Program-made: the position numbers and the translations under genes | Origin: Saprolegnia diclina VS20 | Taxonomy: Eukaryota; Oomycota; Saprolegniomycetes; Saprolegniales; Saprolegniaceae | DNA: 52,664 bases | Direction: 5' to 3' | Assembly: GCF_000281045.1 (NCBI RefSeq) | Contig: NW_008246074.1 | Coordinates: forward strand, 237,217 to 289,880 | Shown: piece by piece, positions 10,048 to 20,938 of the stretch | Position numbering within the stretch: the stretch's first letter is position 1 | How the letters are laid out: every line of letters starts with the position of its first letter | The notes under the pieces: model-generated | Told to the model about the DNA's origin: nothing | Databases searched by the model: none | Seen by the model: the letters and a program-made list of their open reading frames with translations, nothing else

Positions 10048-10846
10048 GTCGCCTCGTCCAGCAAACCGAATGTGGAGATTCGCATTTCGTCCGGATACCA
10101 CGAGACGAGGCTTGATGCACGCCACCTAATCGATCCAGCTCAAGCAGTTCAAGCAGAAGTTCAAGCCAAGGTCAAGCAGCGGTCGTATCTACCCACCGAC
10201 TATAGATATATGTGCTACTGCAACGCACCAGACTATGCACCAAGAGCGCTCGGTCTTTCAAAAGACTCAGAGCGCATCATGCGCCTCTTGGTGGCGTTTA
10301 TGCGGGTGCAGGTAACACACCCGACCAGATTCGACGCAGACGAGCTTTACCACCGCCTCCCAGGTACTATAGTACGCGAGCACTAAACAGAGCGAAGGAA
10401 TCGGCGCCGTCGGTTATCGGAGCCAGCACGCAGCGTGAGCAACGATGGATCCGTGTTGCCAATGCCATGATCGCGCTCGCCGGCATCTGATTGGTTGCCG
10501 CCGATTGCAGTTGGTTGTGATTGGTCGCCGCCCTCTGTGCAGGGTACGCGACTGCAGCCAGATAGCGCGCTCGTGGCAGCTCGAAATGTTTTGGCGTCGA
10601 ATCAGGCGCCGCAAGATGCAGCTGCCACGTCATGTACCGTGGCGGCGCTTGACACACCGTGCATGTCTACGTCGATGCAAAGTTGCGTGCGACTAGTGCG
10701 TGCCACGCGCCGTGTTACATTATCCGGATGTCTCGTGGACTTGCTCCAAAGCAGTTCAGTTGAGAATTCGAACCCGAGCGCCCAAGTCGCAGCGGCCGAG
10801 AGCAACAGCAAGAACGACGACGACCACACGACGCCTCCTCAGTAGC
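10048..10846. other. Divergent intergenic region
   Basis: About 800 bp between the divergent ankyrin and IQM copy 2 genes. ATTGG (CCAAT) boxes cluster around 10490-10525. The frame of IQM copy 2 is open back to an ATG at 10700, but that extension is low-complexity and lacks similarity to copy 1, so I treat it as untranslated. Confidence 0.4.
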
Positions 10847-11782
10847 ATGCTGGCGCCAGGTACGCGCCATGCCCACCTCGCTTCTTGGACGCCGCCGTTC
10901 AATGCACCTCGTCTTGTAGATTCGCCAGTCGCATCCCTCGTGCGAGTGCAGCCTTTGTGCCGGCGCGACCGGTTCTCGACGACCGAGCTCGTCAAGAAGG
11001 CGCAGCAGTTCTCGCCCGTGCTCGCGCGCGGCTTCAGCACCGGCAACATTGCCATTGTCGACAAGCGCAGCTGGCTCGAAGTCTGCGACCGCAAGCACCG
11101 GTACGGCGCCAACCTCCGCGCGTACTACAAGGCATGGAAGCACCGCGATGGCCCCAAGCCCGACTTTTGGGAGTGGCTCAGCGACGAGTCGGTCGAAGTC
11201 GAGGGCGTCCCGCGCGCCAAGCTCGAGAAGGAGACTGTGCTCTACTATGACAAGACGGAGCGTCAAAAGTACGCCCTCGACATTCGGTATGGACTGCTGC
11301 ATGCGTCCTGCACCCAAGCGTTGATTGACACAGGCGAGGAGGGCTGGATTTTCGTCCTTCGGGACGGCGTCCTCTATGGCTCTGCCAAAGTCACCAAGCA
11401 GGTGCCACGCATCCACCACACGAGCTTTGTGGGCGGTGAGTGCGTCCAGACCGCCGGCATCCTCGTCATTGCGCAAGGGGTGCTCACGACCATTTACCCG
11501 CACAGCGGCCATTACCGCCCGTCGGAAAGCGAAGTGCTTTTGCTCTTGCGCTTCTTGCAAGCGAAAGGCGTCCGCCTCCAAGACGTCCGCGTCGACGTCC
11601 AGCGCTTTCAAAAGGTCTCGCGCGAGCGCGCCTCGGTCGCCAAGGTCAGCAAGATGGCGAATGCGTATTTCTGGCCAGCGCTCGACGTGCTCCAGTTCCT
11701 GGACGCCAAGGAAAAGGCGTGGGCCGGCACCCTCTTTGACGACATTGAAATCGCCGCCAAGAACCGACCGGGCGCCGTGTGA
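10847..11782 (+). CDS. IQM-family calmodulin-binding protein, copy 2
   Basis: 311 residues if read straight through. A canonical GTACGC...TAG intron of exactly 60 nt (10860-10919) can be removed without changing frame and contains no stop, giving a 291-residue form. The core (HRYGANLRAYY, HHTSFVGGE, YPHSGHYRPSE) is highly similar to copy 1. VQPLCRR near the N-terminus occupies the IQ-motif position. Unlike copy 1 it lacks the acidic C-terminal tail and ends soon after the conserved core. The duplication presumably predates or included insertion of the intervening ankyrin gene. Function in this organism is unknown. Confidence 0.77.
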   Translation: MLAPGTRHAHLASWTPPFNAPRLVDSPVASLVRVQPLCRRDRFSTTELVKKAQQFSPVLARGFSTGNIAIVDKRSWLEVCDRKHRYGANLRAYYKAWKHRDGPKPDFWEWLSDESVEVEGVPRAKLEKETVLYYDKTERQKYALDIRYGLLHASCTQALIDTGEEGWIFVLRDGVLYGSAKVTKQVPRIHHTSFVGGECVQTAGILVIAQGVLTTIYPHSGHYRPSESEVLLLLRFLQAKGVRLQDVRVDVQRFQKVSRERASVAKVSKMANAYFWPALDVLQFLDAKEKAWAGTLFDDIEIAAKNRPGAV

Positions 11783-12363
11783 GCCACGACTATTTACACG
11801 CCACGAATCTATTAACTATCTAATCCTTGAGCTACATTTTCTTTTGGAGGCTGCTCGAGGGGACAATTGCGCGAGCGTGACTGCACAAGCTCTCATGCTT
11901 GGCTCGGCCCTTGGTGCGTGTCTGATACGACAGGTGACCTCCTCTGTCGCACGCTGACCCACGACCTCGAGCGCATCGAGTAGTCGAAGAGGGCCGCCCT
12001 GTGAAAGACCCGTAGGTAGTAGAAGGGTGCTCTACTGCCACTTTTTGAACGAGAGACCCGCTGGCGGCTCCGATGAAGAGGTCTGCAACCGAGATCGTGA
12101 TCCAGCATGCCGAGTCGATTGATCCTGCGTCTCGTCGGGCTTGATGCCACGCAGCAACTGGGCGTAGGACTATGTGGTTCTGGTCTGCGTCGTGTACTAC
12201 AACATGACCGACTCGAACCAGCCAGTGTCAATCTTGGCGCGTACGGAGAAATTGGCGCTCGCTGTCCTGAGTGTCTCGTCGCCAACGTTGTCAGAATGCA
12301 TGTTCATGGATTACACTGTACTACGACGCGGAGTCTCTGCGCCGCGAGACGAAGGAGTTTTGC
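11783..12363. other. Intergenic region carrying an SDR gene relic
   Basis: 581 bp between IQM copy 2 and SDR copy 1 (convergent). Apart from the relic listed at 12107-12215 I see no coding sequence. Confidence 0.5.
12107..12215 (+). pseudogene. Decayed 3' fragment of a 3-ketodihydrosphingosine-reductase-like gene
   Basis: Bases around 12128-12160 nearly repeat the 3' part of SDR copy 2 (15110-15145): in frame they read SSGLMPRSNWA, against SSGLMPRNNWA in the intact gene. The next codon is TAG. Downstream similarity continues weakly with deletions to an MTDSNQ segment that echoes KTDSYQQ at the end of copy 2. No upstream SDR sequence remains. It is a dead fragment of a third copy, in the orientation of copy 2. 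Confidence 0.6.
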
Positions 12364-13350
12364 TCAGTTGCGCAGACCTTTTTTGACGGCCTTGGCCCAG
12401 TCGTTGCGCACAAACCACGCAATAAGAACCATAAGCGGAAAGAGCAGCACATCGAGGGCCCAGTTGGTGCGCGGCATCAAGCCCGACGTAGCGACGCCGA
12501 GAAGTCGGATACCGAGGTCGCCGCAGTACATGCTGTACTCACCGTTCTGGAGGTCCCGCAAGATCGACTTGGCCACGGCCTCGGGCGTATACAGCGTGTC
12601 GTTGGCTTCAATGGCCTTGCACTCAGTAGGCTTGGTAAGCATCTCCGCCGCGTACCCGGGCGTGTCCATCTGACCAGGGAACGCAATGTGCACCGAGATG
12701 CCCGACCCCACGAGTTCGTTATGAAGACACTCGGCGAGACCGCGGACCGCGTACTTGCTCGGCGAGTAGGCTGCGTATCCCACGTAGGTCGCGAGGGCCG
12801 CGCCCGATGTGATAAAGACGATCGAGCCGCGCGCGCGCTCCCGCATACCCGGCAAGACTGCATCGACCGTGTTGAGCGTGCCAAAGTAGTTGAGGTCCAG
12901 CGCCGCCTTGTGTTCGTCGAGCGAGATTTCGTCAAACTTGGCCGTCACAGCCTTGCCAGCAACAGGAAACAGAATCTCGATCGGGCCAAACACGGTCTCG
13001 GCCTGGACAACGGCCGACTGCACCGACGCCGCATCGCGCGTGTCGGCCGATTGGTACGCAATGCGGCCGCGGCCCGGCGTCGCGCTCTTCTGCGCCTCGT
13101 CGACGACGGCTTGGAGCTTGTCGACGCTGCGTGCCACGATCGTGACGTCGGCACCGGCGTCAACGAGCCGGAGCGCGAGCGCGCGGCCGAGGCCTTGGCT
13201 GCCGCCCGTGATCAAGACGTGCTTGCCGGCGTACGACGGGTGGAGCTTGGTCGGCGGCAGAAGCGCGAGCACGAGCGCTACCAGCACATAGAGAGCGAAA
13301 GGCGCCGCAAAGACGAGGAAGAGGACGAGGAAGACCGTCGTGTCCGACAT
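12364..13350 (-). CDS. SDR-family 3-ketodihydrosphingosine reductase-like protein, copy 1
   Basis: 328-residue intronless short-chain dehydrogenase/reductase. It has an N-terminal membrane helix (about residues 7-31), then the NADP(H)-binding TGGSQGLG (48-55) and catalytic S182, Y195 and K199 in YSPSKYAVRG. A C-terminal hydrophobic hairpin (about 295-318) follows. This layout (ER-anchored, with DTPGYAAE downstream) matches KDSR/Tsc10, which reduces 3-ketosphinganine in ceramide synthesis. The usual NAG motif of SDRs reads VAG (130-132), an unusual change shared with copy 2. It lies head to head with copy 2 across the assembly gap. A generic membrane SDR with another substrate is possible. Confidence 0.78.
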   Translation of the reverse strand: MSDTTVFLVLFLVFAAPFALYVLVALVLALLPPTKLHPSYAGKHVLITGGSQGLGRALALRLVDAGADVTIVARSVDKLQAVVDEAQKSATPGRGRIAYQSADTRDAASVQSAVVQAETVFGPIEILFPVAGKAVTAKFDEISLDEHKAALDLNYFGTLNTVDAVLPGMRERARGSIVFITSGAALATYVGYAAYSPSKYAVRGLAECLHNELVGSGISVHIAFPGQMDTPGYAAEMLTKPTECKAIEANDTLYTPEAVAKSILRDLQNGEYSMYCGDLGIRLLGVATSGLMPRTNWALDVLLFPLMVLIAWFVRNDWAKAVKKGLRN

Positions 13351-13532
13351 GGTGCAAACTGGAGTCTGGTTGCACTCCAGGCGTCAGTTCTGATTTGGTT
13401 TTCGTATGGCATACACAAACGTAGAGGGTGGACGACCAATCGTGGCACGCCAGGGACGCTGCATGGGGTTGTCACGGCTGGACACGAGCTTCCCATGATT
13501 CTCGTCGCTCACGGCGAGCAAGACGAACGGAC

Positions 13533-14203
13533 NNNNNNNNNNNNNNNNNNNNNNNNNNNNNNNNNNNNNNNNNNNNNNNNNNNNNNNNNNNNNNNNNNNN
13601 NNNNNNNNNNNNNNNNNNNNNNNNNNNNNNNNNNNNNNNNNNNNNNNNNNNNNNNNNNNNNNNNNNNNNNNNNNNNNNNNNNNNNNNNNNNNNNNNNNNN
13701 NNNNNNNNNNNNNNNNNNNNNNNNNNNNNNNNNNNNNNNNNNNNNNNNNNNNNNNNNNNNNNNNNNNNNNNNNNNNNNNNNNNNNNNNNNNNNNNNNNNN
13801 NNNNNNNNNNNNNNNNNNNNNNNNNNNNNNNNNNNNNNNNNNNNNNNNNNNNNNNNNNNNNNNNNNNNNNNNNNNNNNNNNNNNNNNNNNNNNNNNNNNN
13901 NNNNNNNNNNNNNNNNNNNNNNNNNNNNNNNNNNNNNNNNNNNNNNNNNNNNNNNNNNNNNNNNNNNNNNNNNNNNNNNNNNNNNNNNNNNNNNNNNNNN
14001 NNNNNNNNNNNNNNNNNNNNNNNNNNNNNNNNNNNNNNNNNNNNNNNNNNNNNNNNNNNNNNNNNNNNNNNNNNNNNNNNNNNNNNNNNNNNNNNNNNNN
14101 NNNNNNNNNNNNNNNNNNNNNNNNNNNNNNNNNNNNNNNNNNNNNNNNNNNNNNNNNNNNNNNNNNNNNNNNNNNNNNNNNNNNNNNNNNNNNNNNNNNN
14201 NNN
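13533..14203. other. Assembly gap (671 N)
   Basis: Run of N between two divergent, near-identical SDR genes. Open frames that appear to cross it are artefacts. The flanking inverted paralogues make a collapsed or mis-joined repeat plausible. Confidence 0.99.
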
Positions 14204-14250
14204 TTACCATCCTCCAAGACTGCAAATGAGTTTTCAGTTCAGTATTTGCC

Positions 14251-15261
14251 ATGTCCGAAACACTCTTTGTCGTTCTCTTCCTCGTCTTTGCCGGCCCTTT
14301 CGCAGCCTACGTCGTCGCTGCTCTCGTGCTCTATCTGCGTCCGGCCTCTAAGAAGCTCTACCCCACCTTCAAGAACAAACACGCCTTTGTCGCCGGTGGC
14401 AGCCTCGGCCTCGGCCGCGCACTCGCGCTCCAGCTCGTCGCCGCCGGTGCCAACGTCACCATCATTGCGCCATTCAGCGATGAGCTCCAAGACGCCGTGC
14501 AAGAAGCGCAGGCCAGCGCGACGCCCGAGCACGGCGCCATCCACAGCATCGTCGCCGACATGCGCGACGCAGTGTCGATCCAAGCGGCCATCCACGACGC
14601 CGAGACCCACTTGGGTCCCATCGCGATTCTCTTTACGGTCGCTGGCAAGGCCGTGACGGCCAAGCTCCACGACGTCTCGCTCGACGAGCACAAGCACGCG
14701 CTGGACCTCAACTACTTTGGCACGCTCAACACGGTGTACGCTGCGTTGCCTGGTATGCGGGCGCGCCAGCGCGGGTCGATCGTCTTCATTGCCAGCGGCG
14801 CGGCCCTCGCGAGCTACGTGGGATATGCCGCCTATTCACCGAGCAAGTACGCCGTCCGCGGCCTCGCTGAGTGTCTTCACAGCGAACTCGTGGGGTCGGG
14901 CGTCTCGGTGCACATTGCGTACCCTGGCCAGATGGACACGCCCGGGTACGCGATCGAAAACGTAACCAAGCCCGCCGAGTGCAAGACCATTGAAGCCAAC
15001 GACACGCTGCACACGCCCGAGGCTGTGGCCACGTCGATCTTGCGGGACCTTCAGAACGGCGTGTACAACATGTATTGCGGCGACGTCATGTTGCGTCTTC
15101 TTGGTAGCGTGTCATCGGGCTTGATGCCACGCAACAACTGGGCTTTGGACGTGCTGATGTTTCCGATCCTCGTCCTGACGGCGTGGATCGTTCGCACTGA
15201 CTGGGCCAAGATCGTCCAAAAGCACCGATTGGACAAGACTGACTCGTACCAGCAAGCATAA
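14251..15261 (+). CDS. SDR-family 3-ketodihydrosphingosine reductase-like protein, copy 2
   Basis: 336 residues, intronless, clearly a recent paralogue of copy 1. It has an N-terminal membrane helix, then a cofactor loop reading AGGSLGLG (the usual Thr is Ala), catalytic Ser and YSPSKYAVRG, DTPGYA, and a C-terminal hydrophobic pair of helices. The NAG motif again reads VAG. The same NADPH-dependent 3-ketosphinganine reductase role at the ER is the best inference. It is divergent from copy 1; the shared promoter would lie in the N gap. The C-terminal tail KTDSYQQA is absent from copy 1 but echoed in the relic at 12.1 kb. Confidence 0.78.
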   Translation: MSETLFVVLFLVFAGPFAAYVVAALVLYLRPASKKLYPTFKNKHAFVAGGSLGLGRALALQLVAAGANVTIIAPFSDELQDAVQEAQASATPEHGAIHSIVADMRDAVSIQAAIHDAETHLGPIAILFTVAGKAVTAKLHDVSLDEHKHALDLNYFGTLNTVYAALPGMRARQRGSIVFIASGAALASYVGYAAYSPSKYAVRGLAECLHSELVGSGVSVHIAYPGQMDTPGYAIENVTKPAECKTIEANDTLHTPEAVATSILRDLQNGVYNMYCGDVMLRLLGSVSSGLMPRNNWALDVLMFPILVLTAWIVRTDWAKIVQKHRLDKTDSYQQA

Positions 15262-15950
15262 GCGTTCACGAGTGGTCCCAAGGAAGCCGTTGTTGCATCG
15301 AGATAGCGAAAATAACATTTTGAATAGTCAACCGATGGGACCCTTACCTCTCTCGTCGGTCGTGGAGGATAGATGGCGCCGAAGCAGCCACAGCACGATG
15401 GCGTGTGTTGTGTGTTTATTGGCTGGAAGCACCCTGATGCTGGTAGATTCGCTTGGACGGATAGAGTTGGTCATTATCGCGCAGGTGATACACAGTTAGT
15501 TGCTCATACTGACTGGTGGTGCTCCCATGATGGAGCCATCGTAAATGCCAGCAGTGCTAACGACTGAGATCGTCGCATCAAGTATGTATAAATTCGCGGC
15601 TTGGGCAAGAGTATGGCGGGACGAGCAGCGACTTGCGGTGATCACTGATCGGCCCGGCGTGCGTCGGATCGACGCCATCAATGCGGCGACGTGTGGATGC
15701 GTTGGACCGGTACGTTCGCCGTCAAGACGAGCTCTACTGATGACAGCTCGAGCTCGGCCGCGAGGGCAAAGAAGTGGCGGCCAGATATGGATACATCGAC
15801 ATGCGTCGGTATGGATCCGCGTGGTCGAAATTATCGAATTTGGCGCCAACCGTATCCGGTCCTTTTTGTGGGGCCGTCGAAGCGCGCGGTTTTGAAACCG
15901 GTCATCCCGTTTGAATTTTGACCAATCACGGTGGCCAATTCTGCCCAGCA
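15262..15950. other. Intergenic upstream of topoisomerase II
   Basis: No exon recognised. CCAAT boxes occur near 15922 and 15934 just before the TOP2 core promoter. Confidence 0.5.
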
Positions 15951-15966
15951 CCATATTTTCAATTTT
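15951..15966 (+). promoter_or_regulatory. Likely TOP2 core promoter element
   Basis: CCATATTTTCAATTTT, about 32 bp upstream of the chosen TOP2 start, resembles the oomycete initiator plus AWTTT flanking box. Two CCAAT boxes lie just upstream. Confidence 0.35.
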
Positions 15967-15997
15967 GAATCCAAGGGACGAGGAAGCGACGACCAAG

Positions 15998-18900
15998 ATG
16001 GAGGTACGACGATCGATAGCCGCGCGGCCGAGGAAGAGACCGTGCTCATGCCCATCTTCTTCCATGGTGCGTAGAAGAAGCCCAAGGGAAAGACCAAGGC
16101 GAAGAAGGCCGACTCGTCCGAGGACGACTACTCGGGCGCGTCGTCGGGGGACGAAGCCCCGGCCCGGGGCGGCCTCACGGTCGAGCAGATCTACCAGAAG
16201 AAGACGCAGCTCGAGCACATCCTCTTGCGCCCCGACACGTACGGTACGTTGATCCGATGCCATGACGCAATGGCTCACGCATGCTTGCAGTCGGGTCCAT
16301 CGAGCCTGTGACGCAGAACATGTGGGTCTTCGACTCGGAAGAGAAAAAGATGGTCAACAAGAAGATCACGATCTGCCCGGGCCTCTACAAGATCTTTGAC
16401 GAGATCATCGTGAACGCGTGCGACAACAAGCAGCGGGACAAGTCGATGGACGCGTTGAAGGTCACGTTCAACCAGGAGACGGGCGCGATCAGCGTCTGGA
16501 ACAACGGCAAGGGGATTCCCGTCGTCATGCACAAGGAGCACAACGTCTACGTCCCGGAGCTCATCTTTGGCCACTTGCTCACGGGCAGCAACTTTGACGA
16601 CAAGAAGAAGAAGACGACGGGCGGCCGGAACGGGTACGGCGCCAAGCTCGCCAACATCTTCTCGACCGAGTTTGTGGTCGAGACAGCCAGCAAAGAGGAT
16701 GGAAAGCGCTACCGCCAAGTGTTTCAGAACAACATGAGCGTCAAGGGCGCGCCGACGATCACGTCGTGGTCCAAGAAGGACTTTACGTGCATTACGTTCA
16801 CGCCCGACTTTGCCCGCTTCCAAATGACGGGCCTCGACGACGACATCATCTCGCTCTTCAAGAAGCGCGTCTACGACATTGCAGGCGTCACGGACAAGAG
16901 CTTGAGCGTGTACTTGAACGAAGAGAAGATCGAGGTCAAGACATTCCCGCAGTACATTGGCATGTATAACCCGGTCGAGGTCGTCTTTGACAAAGCCGAC
17001 GAGCGCTGGCAAGTGGGCGTCGGCGTCAGCGACGACGGCTTCCAGCAAGTGAGTTTTGTCAACGGCATTTGCACGACCAAGGGCGGTCAGCACGTCAACT
17101 ACATCGCCGACCAAATCGCTACGAAGCTCAGCGCCACGATCAAGAAGAAAAACAAGGGCGAGGCCGTCAAGCCCGCGCTCATCAAGAACAACATGTGCAT
17201 CTACGTCAGCGCGCTCATCGACAACCCCGCGTTCGACTCGCAGGTACACGCCCTTGCATTCTTGACGATAAGATATACATCTCTTGGTAGACCAAAGAGA
17301 CACTGACGACGCGCGCCAATGCGTTTGGGTCGACGTTCACGCTCAGCGACAAGTTCCTCAAGCAAGGTACGCCATGTCTTTTCAACGCCTCGTGACACGT
17401 CATGTAGTCGAGAAGACGTCGCTTGTCGAGCGCATTCTGTCGTTTGCCAAGTACAAGCAGACGGCAGAGCTCCAGCGCGCAGCCGGTGGCGGCAAGAAAA
17501 AACGCCTCACTGGCATCACGAAGCTCGACGATGCCAACTTTGCCGGTGGTGCCAAGGGCCACCTGTGCACCTTGATCTTGACGGAAGGTGACTCGGCCAA
17601 AGCGCTCGCGATGAGTGGTCTGTCGGTGGTCGGACGTGACTATTACGGCGTCTTTCCGCTCCGCGGTAAATTGCTCAACGTCCGTGAAGCCGCGCACTCG
17701 GTCATCAAGAAGAACGAAGAAGTCTCAAGCATCATCGAAATCTTGGGCCTCGCCTACGACAAGCAGTACGAGTCGACAAAGAACCTCCGCTACGGCCGCC
17801 TCATGATCATGGCCGATCAAGATCACGATGGCAGCCACATCAAGGGTCTCGTGATCAACTTCATCCACAACTACTGGCCATCGCTCATGGGCATTGACGA
17901 CTTTGTCCAAGAGTTCATTACACCCATCATCAAAGCGACCAAGGTACATGTACCTATATGCACTGTCCATCGCTCAATCAGCGCGTGTAGGGCAACCGTG
18001 TCCAGGCCTTTTACACGATGCCAGAGTACGAACATTGGCGCGAGAGCACTAACAATGGTCGTGGCTGGGACATCAAGTACTATAAGGGTCTCGGAACGAG
18101 CACGGCCAAGGAAGCCAAGGAGTACTTCTCAGACCTGAACAAGCACCGGATCGCGTTCAAGTACGACGGCCCGGCGGACGACGACGCAATCGAAATGGCG
18201 TTCTCCAAGAAGCGCATTGAAGACCGCAAGGAGTGGTTGCGAGCCTTTGTGCCGGGGACGCACATCGACTACGACGTGCAAAATATGGGCTACGCCGAGT
18301 ACGGTTCCTATAACGTGTCGCGTCGATCCTGACACCGTTTACTTTGACCTAGCTTTGTCAACAAGGAACTCATCCTGTTCTCGATGGCCGACAACATCCG
18401 GTCGATTCCGTCGGTGGTCGATGGCTTCAAGCCCTCGCAGCGCAAGATTCTCTTTTCTTGCTTCAAACGCAACCTCAAGGTGCACCTTTCATTCTTTGTC
18501 AAGAGCCCAAATCCACAATCGTTGCGTAGAAAGAAATCAAGGTCGCGCAGTTGGCTGGGTACGTCTCGGAGCATTCGGCGTACCACCACGGCGAAGCGAG
18601 CTTGCACGGCACGATCATCAACATGGCCCAAGACTTTGTCGGGAGCAACAACCTCCACTTGCTCTCGCCCAACGGCCAGTTTGGTACGCGCTTGAAGGGT
18701 GGCAAGGACGCGGCCAGTGCTCGTTACGTCTTCACGAAGTTGGAGACGCTCACGCGTCTGGTCTATCACCCGCTCGACGACAGCGTGCTCAACTACTTGG
18801 AAGAAGAAGGCCTCTCGATTGAGCCCGAGTGGTATATGCCGATTATCCCCATGGCGCTCGTCAACGGCAGCGACGGTATCGGGACTGGCTGGTCGTGCAG

Positions 18901-20835
18901 TATTCCGAACTACAACCCCGCCGACATCATTGCCAACATCCGTCGCCGCCTTCAAGCCGAGCCAATGCAGTCCATGCAACCTTGGTACCGCGGCTTCACG
19001 GGGGCCATTCTCCAGAAGGGCACAAGCGACAACTTTTTGGTCCAAGGTCGCTACGAGGTTGTGAACGAGTCGACTCTCGTCATTAGCGAGCTGCCCGTCA
19101 AGACTTGGACTCAGTCCTACAAGAAGATCCTAGAGAAGCAACTCGAGACGAACAAGATCAAGGACTTCAAGGAGAACCACACGGACACGACGGTGCTCTT
19201 TACAATCTCGATGGAGCCCGCCACGCTGGCCGCGCTTCAGCAAGATCCGAACGGCATTCTCAAGGAGTTCAAGCTCGAGACGTCAATTGCGACATCAAAC
19301 ATGCACATGTTTGACGCGGCGGGCCAGATCAAGCACTACAAGTCGCCGCTCGAGATCATCGAGGAGTTTTACATGCTCCGCATCGACTTTTACGGTCGGC
19401 GCAAGGTCGCGATCCTCAAGAAGCTCGACGTCGAGATCATGGCTCTCTCCAACAAAGTCCGCTTCATCACGGCCGTCATTGAAGGTAGCCTTGTCGTCAA
19501 CAACCGCAAGAAGAAGGAGCTCCTCGAAGAGCTCCGGCGCTTGAAGTACGACCCAATGCCTAAGAAGAAGGTCATTAAGGCCGCGGGGAACCCCGACCAA
19601 GACGATGACGAAGAAGAGGAGGACGCTGGTCAGGGAAATGTCTCGGCGGGGTACAATGACGATGATCGTGCTATGGATTGTGACTCATGTGGTATATGTA
19701 GCGACTATGATTACTTGCTCTCGATGGCGCTTTGGAGTTTGACGGCGGAGCGTGTCGAAAATCTCCGCAACGACCTCTACTCCAAGGAAGCCGAACGCGA
19801 CACGATCTTTGCAACGCCGCTCGAGTCTATGTGGCTTGCGGATCTGGACGCGCTCGAAGCCGGCCTTGCGGGTCACGAGACGGCTCGCCTCGCACAAGAA
19901 GCGGCGGCGCTCAAGCAAGCCAAGAAGGGCGGCGCCACGATCAAGCGCGCACCGGCAAAGAAGGCGAAGCGCAAGGCCGATGATTCGGACGCTGACGACT
20001 CGGGGTCGGACTTTGAAGTGAAGGTGGCCAAGGCGAAGGCTCCACCAAAAAAGAAGGCGGCTGTTGCTGCTGGCGACAAGCCCGTCGCCAAGGACAAGCA
20101 GGTGAGGCCCAAGGCCGAGCCCAAGGCTAAGGCGCAGCCCAAGGCCAAAGCAGAGCCAAAGGCCAAAGCGGAGTCGAAAGCCAAAGCCATGACGCAGACG
20201 ACGCTTGCCGGCTTTACCGCGACTGACACTAAGCCTGCGAAGGAGGAAAAGCCCGTCAAGGCCAAGGCAGTCAAGCCGGCGGCGCCCAAGGCCAAGTTGC
20301 TGGACAAGAAGCGGGAGAAGGAAGAGTCCAGCGACGACGACGGGGAAGTGCTGTCGCTCTTTGAGCGGTTGCAGCGACGGAAGGAAGCGGAAGCGGCGAA
20401 AGCTGCTGCGCCGGCCTCGACGACGGCAACCGCGGCTAGTGAGGAGGACAGCGACGATGAGGTGACCATTGTTGCCAAGCCCGCGGCAGCAAAGCCGAAA
20501 GCTGCTGCCAAGCCCCGAGGTTCGTCCATTCGTTCCGCATCTTCCTCCATTAACTTTGACGTGTTGTAGCTCCTGCGGCCAAGAAGGCAGCCGAGCCCAA
20601 GGCCATGACAGCCAAGCCGGCGGCTAAAAAGTCAAGGAACGTGCTCGACGACTCGAGCGACAATGGTGGTGACAGCGAAGACGATGTCGAGATGACGCCT
20701 GTTGCACCCCGCGCGCGACCAGGCCGCGCCGCCGTCAAGCCTGTCGTATACAACGTGTCGTCGGCCGAGGACAATGAAGACGACGACGATGACGCCGCCA
20801 GCGACTTTGACATGGCCGGCGACGACTCGGACTAA
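15998..20835 (+). CDS. TOP2: DNA topoisomerase II
   Basis: Type IIA topoisomerase of about 1465 residues. Ten exons close in frame: 15998-16003, 16075-16243, 16291-17243, 17291-17366, 17408-17943, 17991-18316, 18353-18479, 18530-19650, 19702-20519, 20570-20835. In order: GHKL ATPase (LRPDTYVGSIE, NNGKGIPV, GGRNGYGAK), Toprim (EGDSA about 461-465, DQDHDG about 538-543), the breakage-reunion domain with catalytic Tyr in SARYVFTKLE (about residue 797, human Tyr805), and a Lys/Ala/acidic-rich C-terminal tail. The two-codon first exon is the least certain. The 51-nt intron 19651-19701 is 3n and stop-free, so retention would add 17 residues before DYDYLLSM. The 36-nt intron 18317-18352 is the shortest supported here. 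Confidence 0.95.
20107..20190 (+). repeat. Imperfect coding repeat in TOP2 tail (PKAKAE units)
   Basis: Six or so degenerate units of about 12 nt encode repeated P/S-K-A-K-A-E/Q in the basic C-terminal domain of topoisomerase II. It is typical of the low-complexity, poorly conserved tail of the family. Confidence 0.7.
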
Positions 20836-20938
20836 ATTGCCTTCCTCCATGTGATGCATTTGCTACCTGCTTGAAATGGTTCTCTTGCGTGCAGTATGGA
20901 GTCTCGTACGCATAGAATTAGTCGATTTAGATAGGCCT

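Noticed and set aside
10700-10846. N-terminal extension of IQM copy 2
   Set aside because: The frame is open but low-complexity (Thr/Arg runs) and has no counterpart in copy 1.
12271-14351. Long open frames running through the 13.5-14.2 kb region on both strands
   Set aside because: They cross the 671-N gap, where every codon is unknown; the real coding there is the two SDR genes on either side.
16275-17303. Large antisense open frame opposite topoisomerase II (also 15496-16278 and 18308-19045)
   Set aside because: GC-rich third positions keep antisense frames open; the peptides are low-complexity mirrors of the TOP2 exons with no domain.
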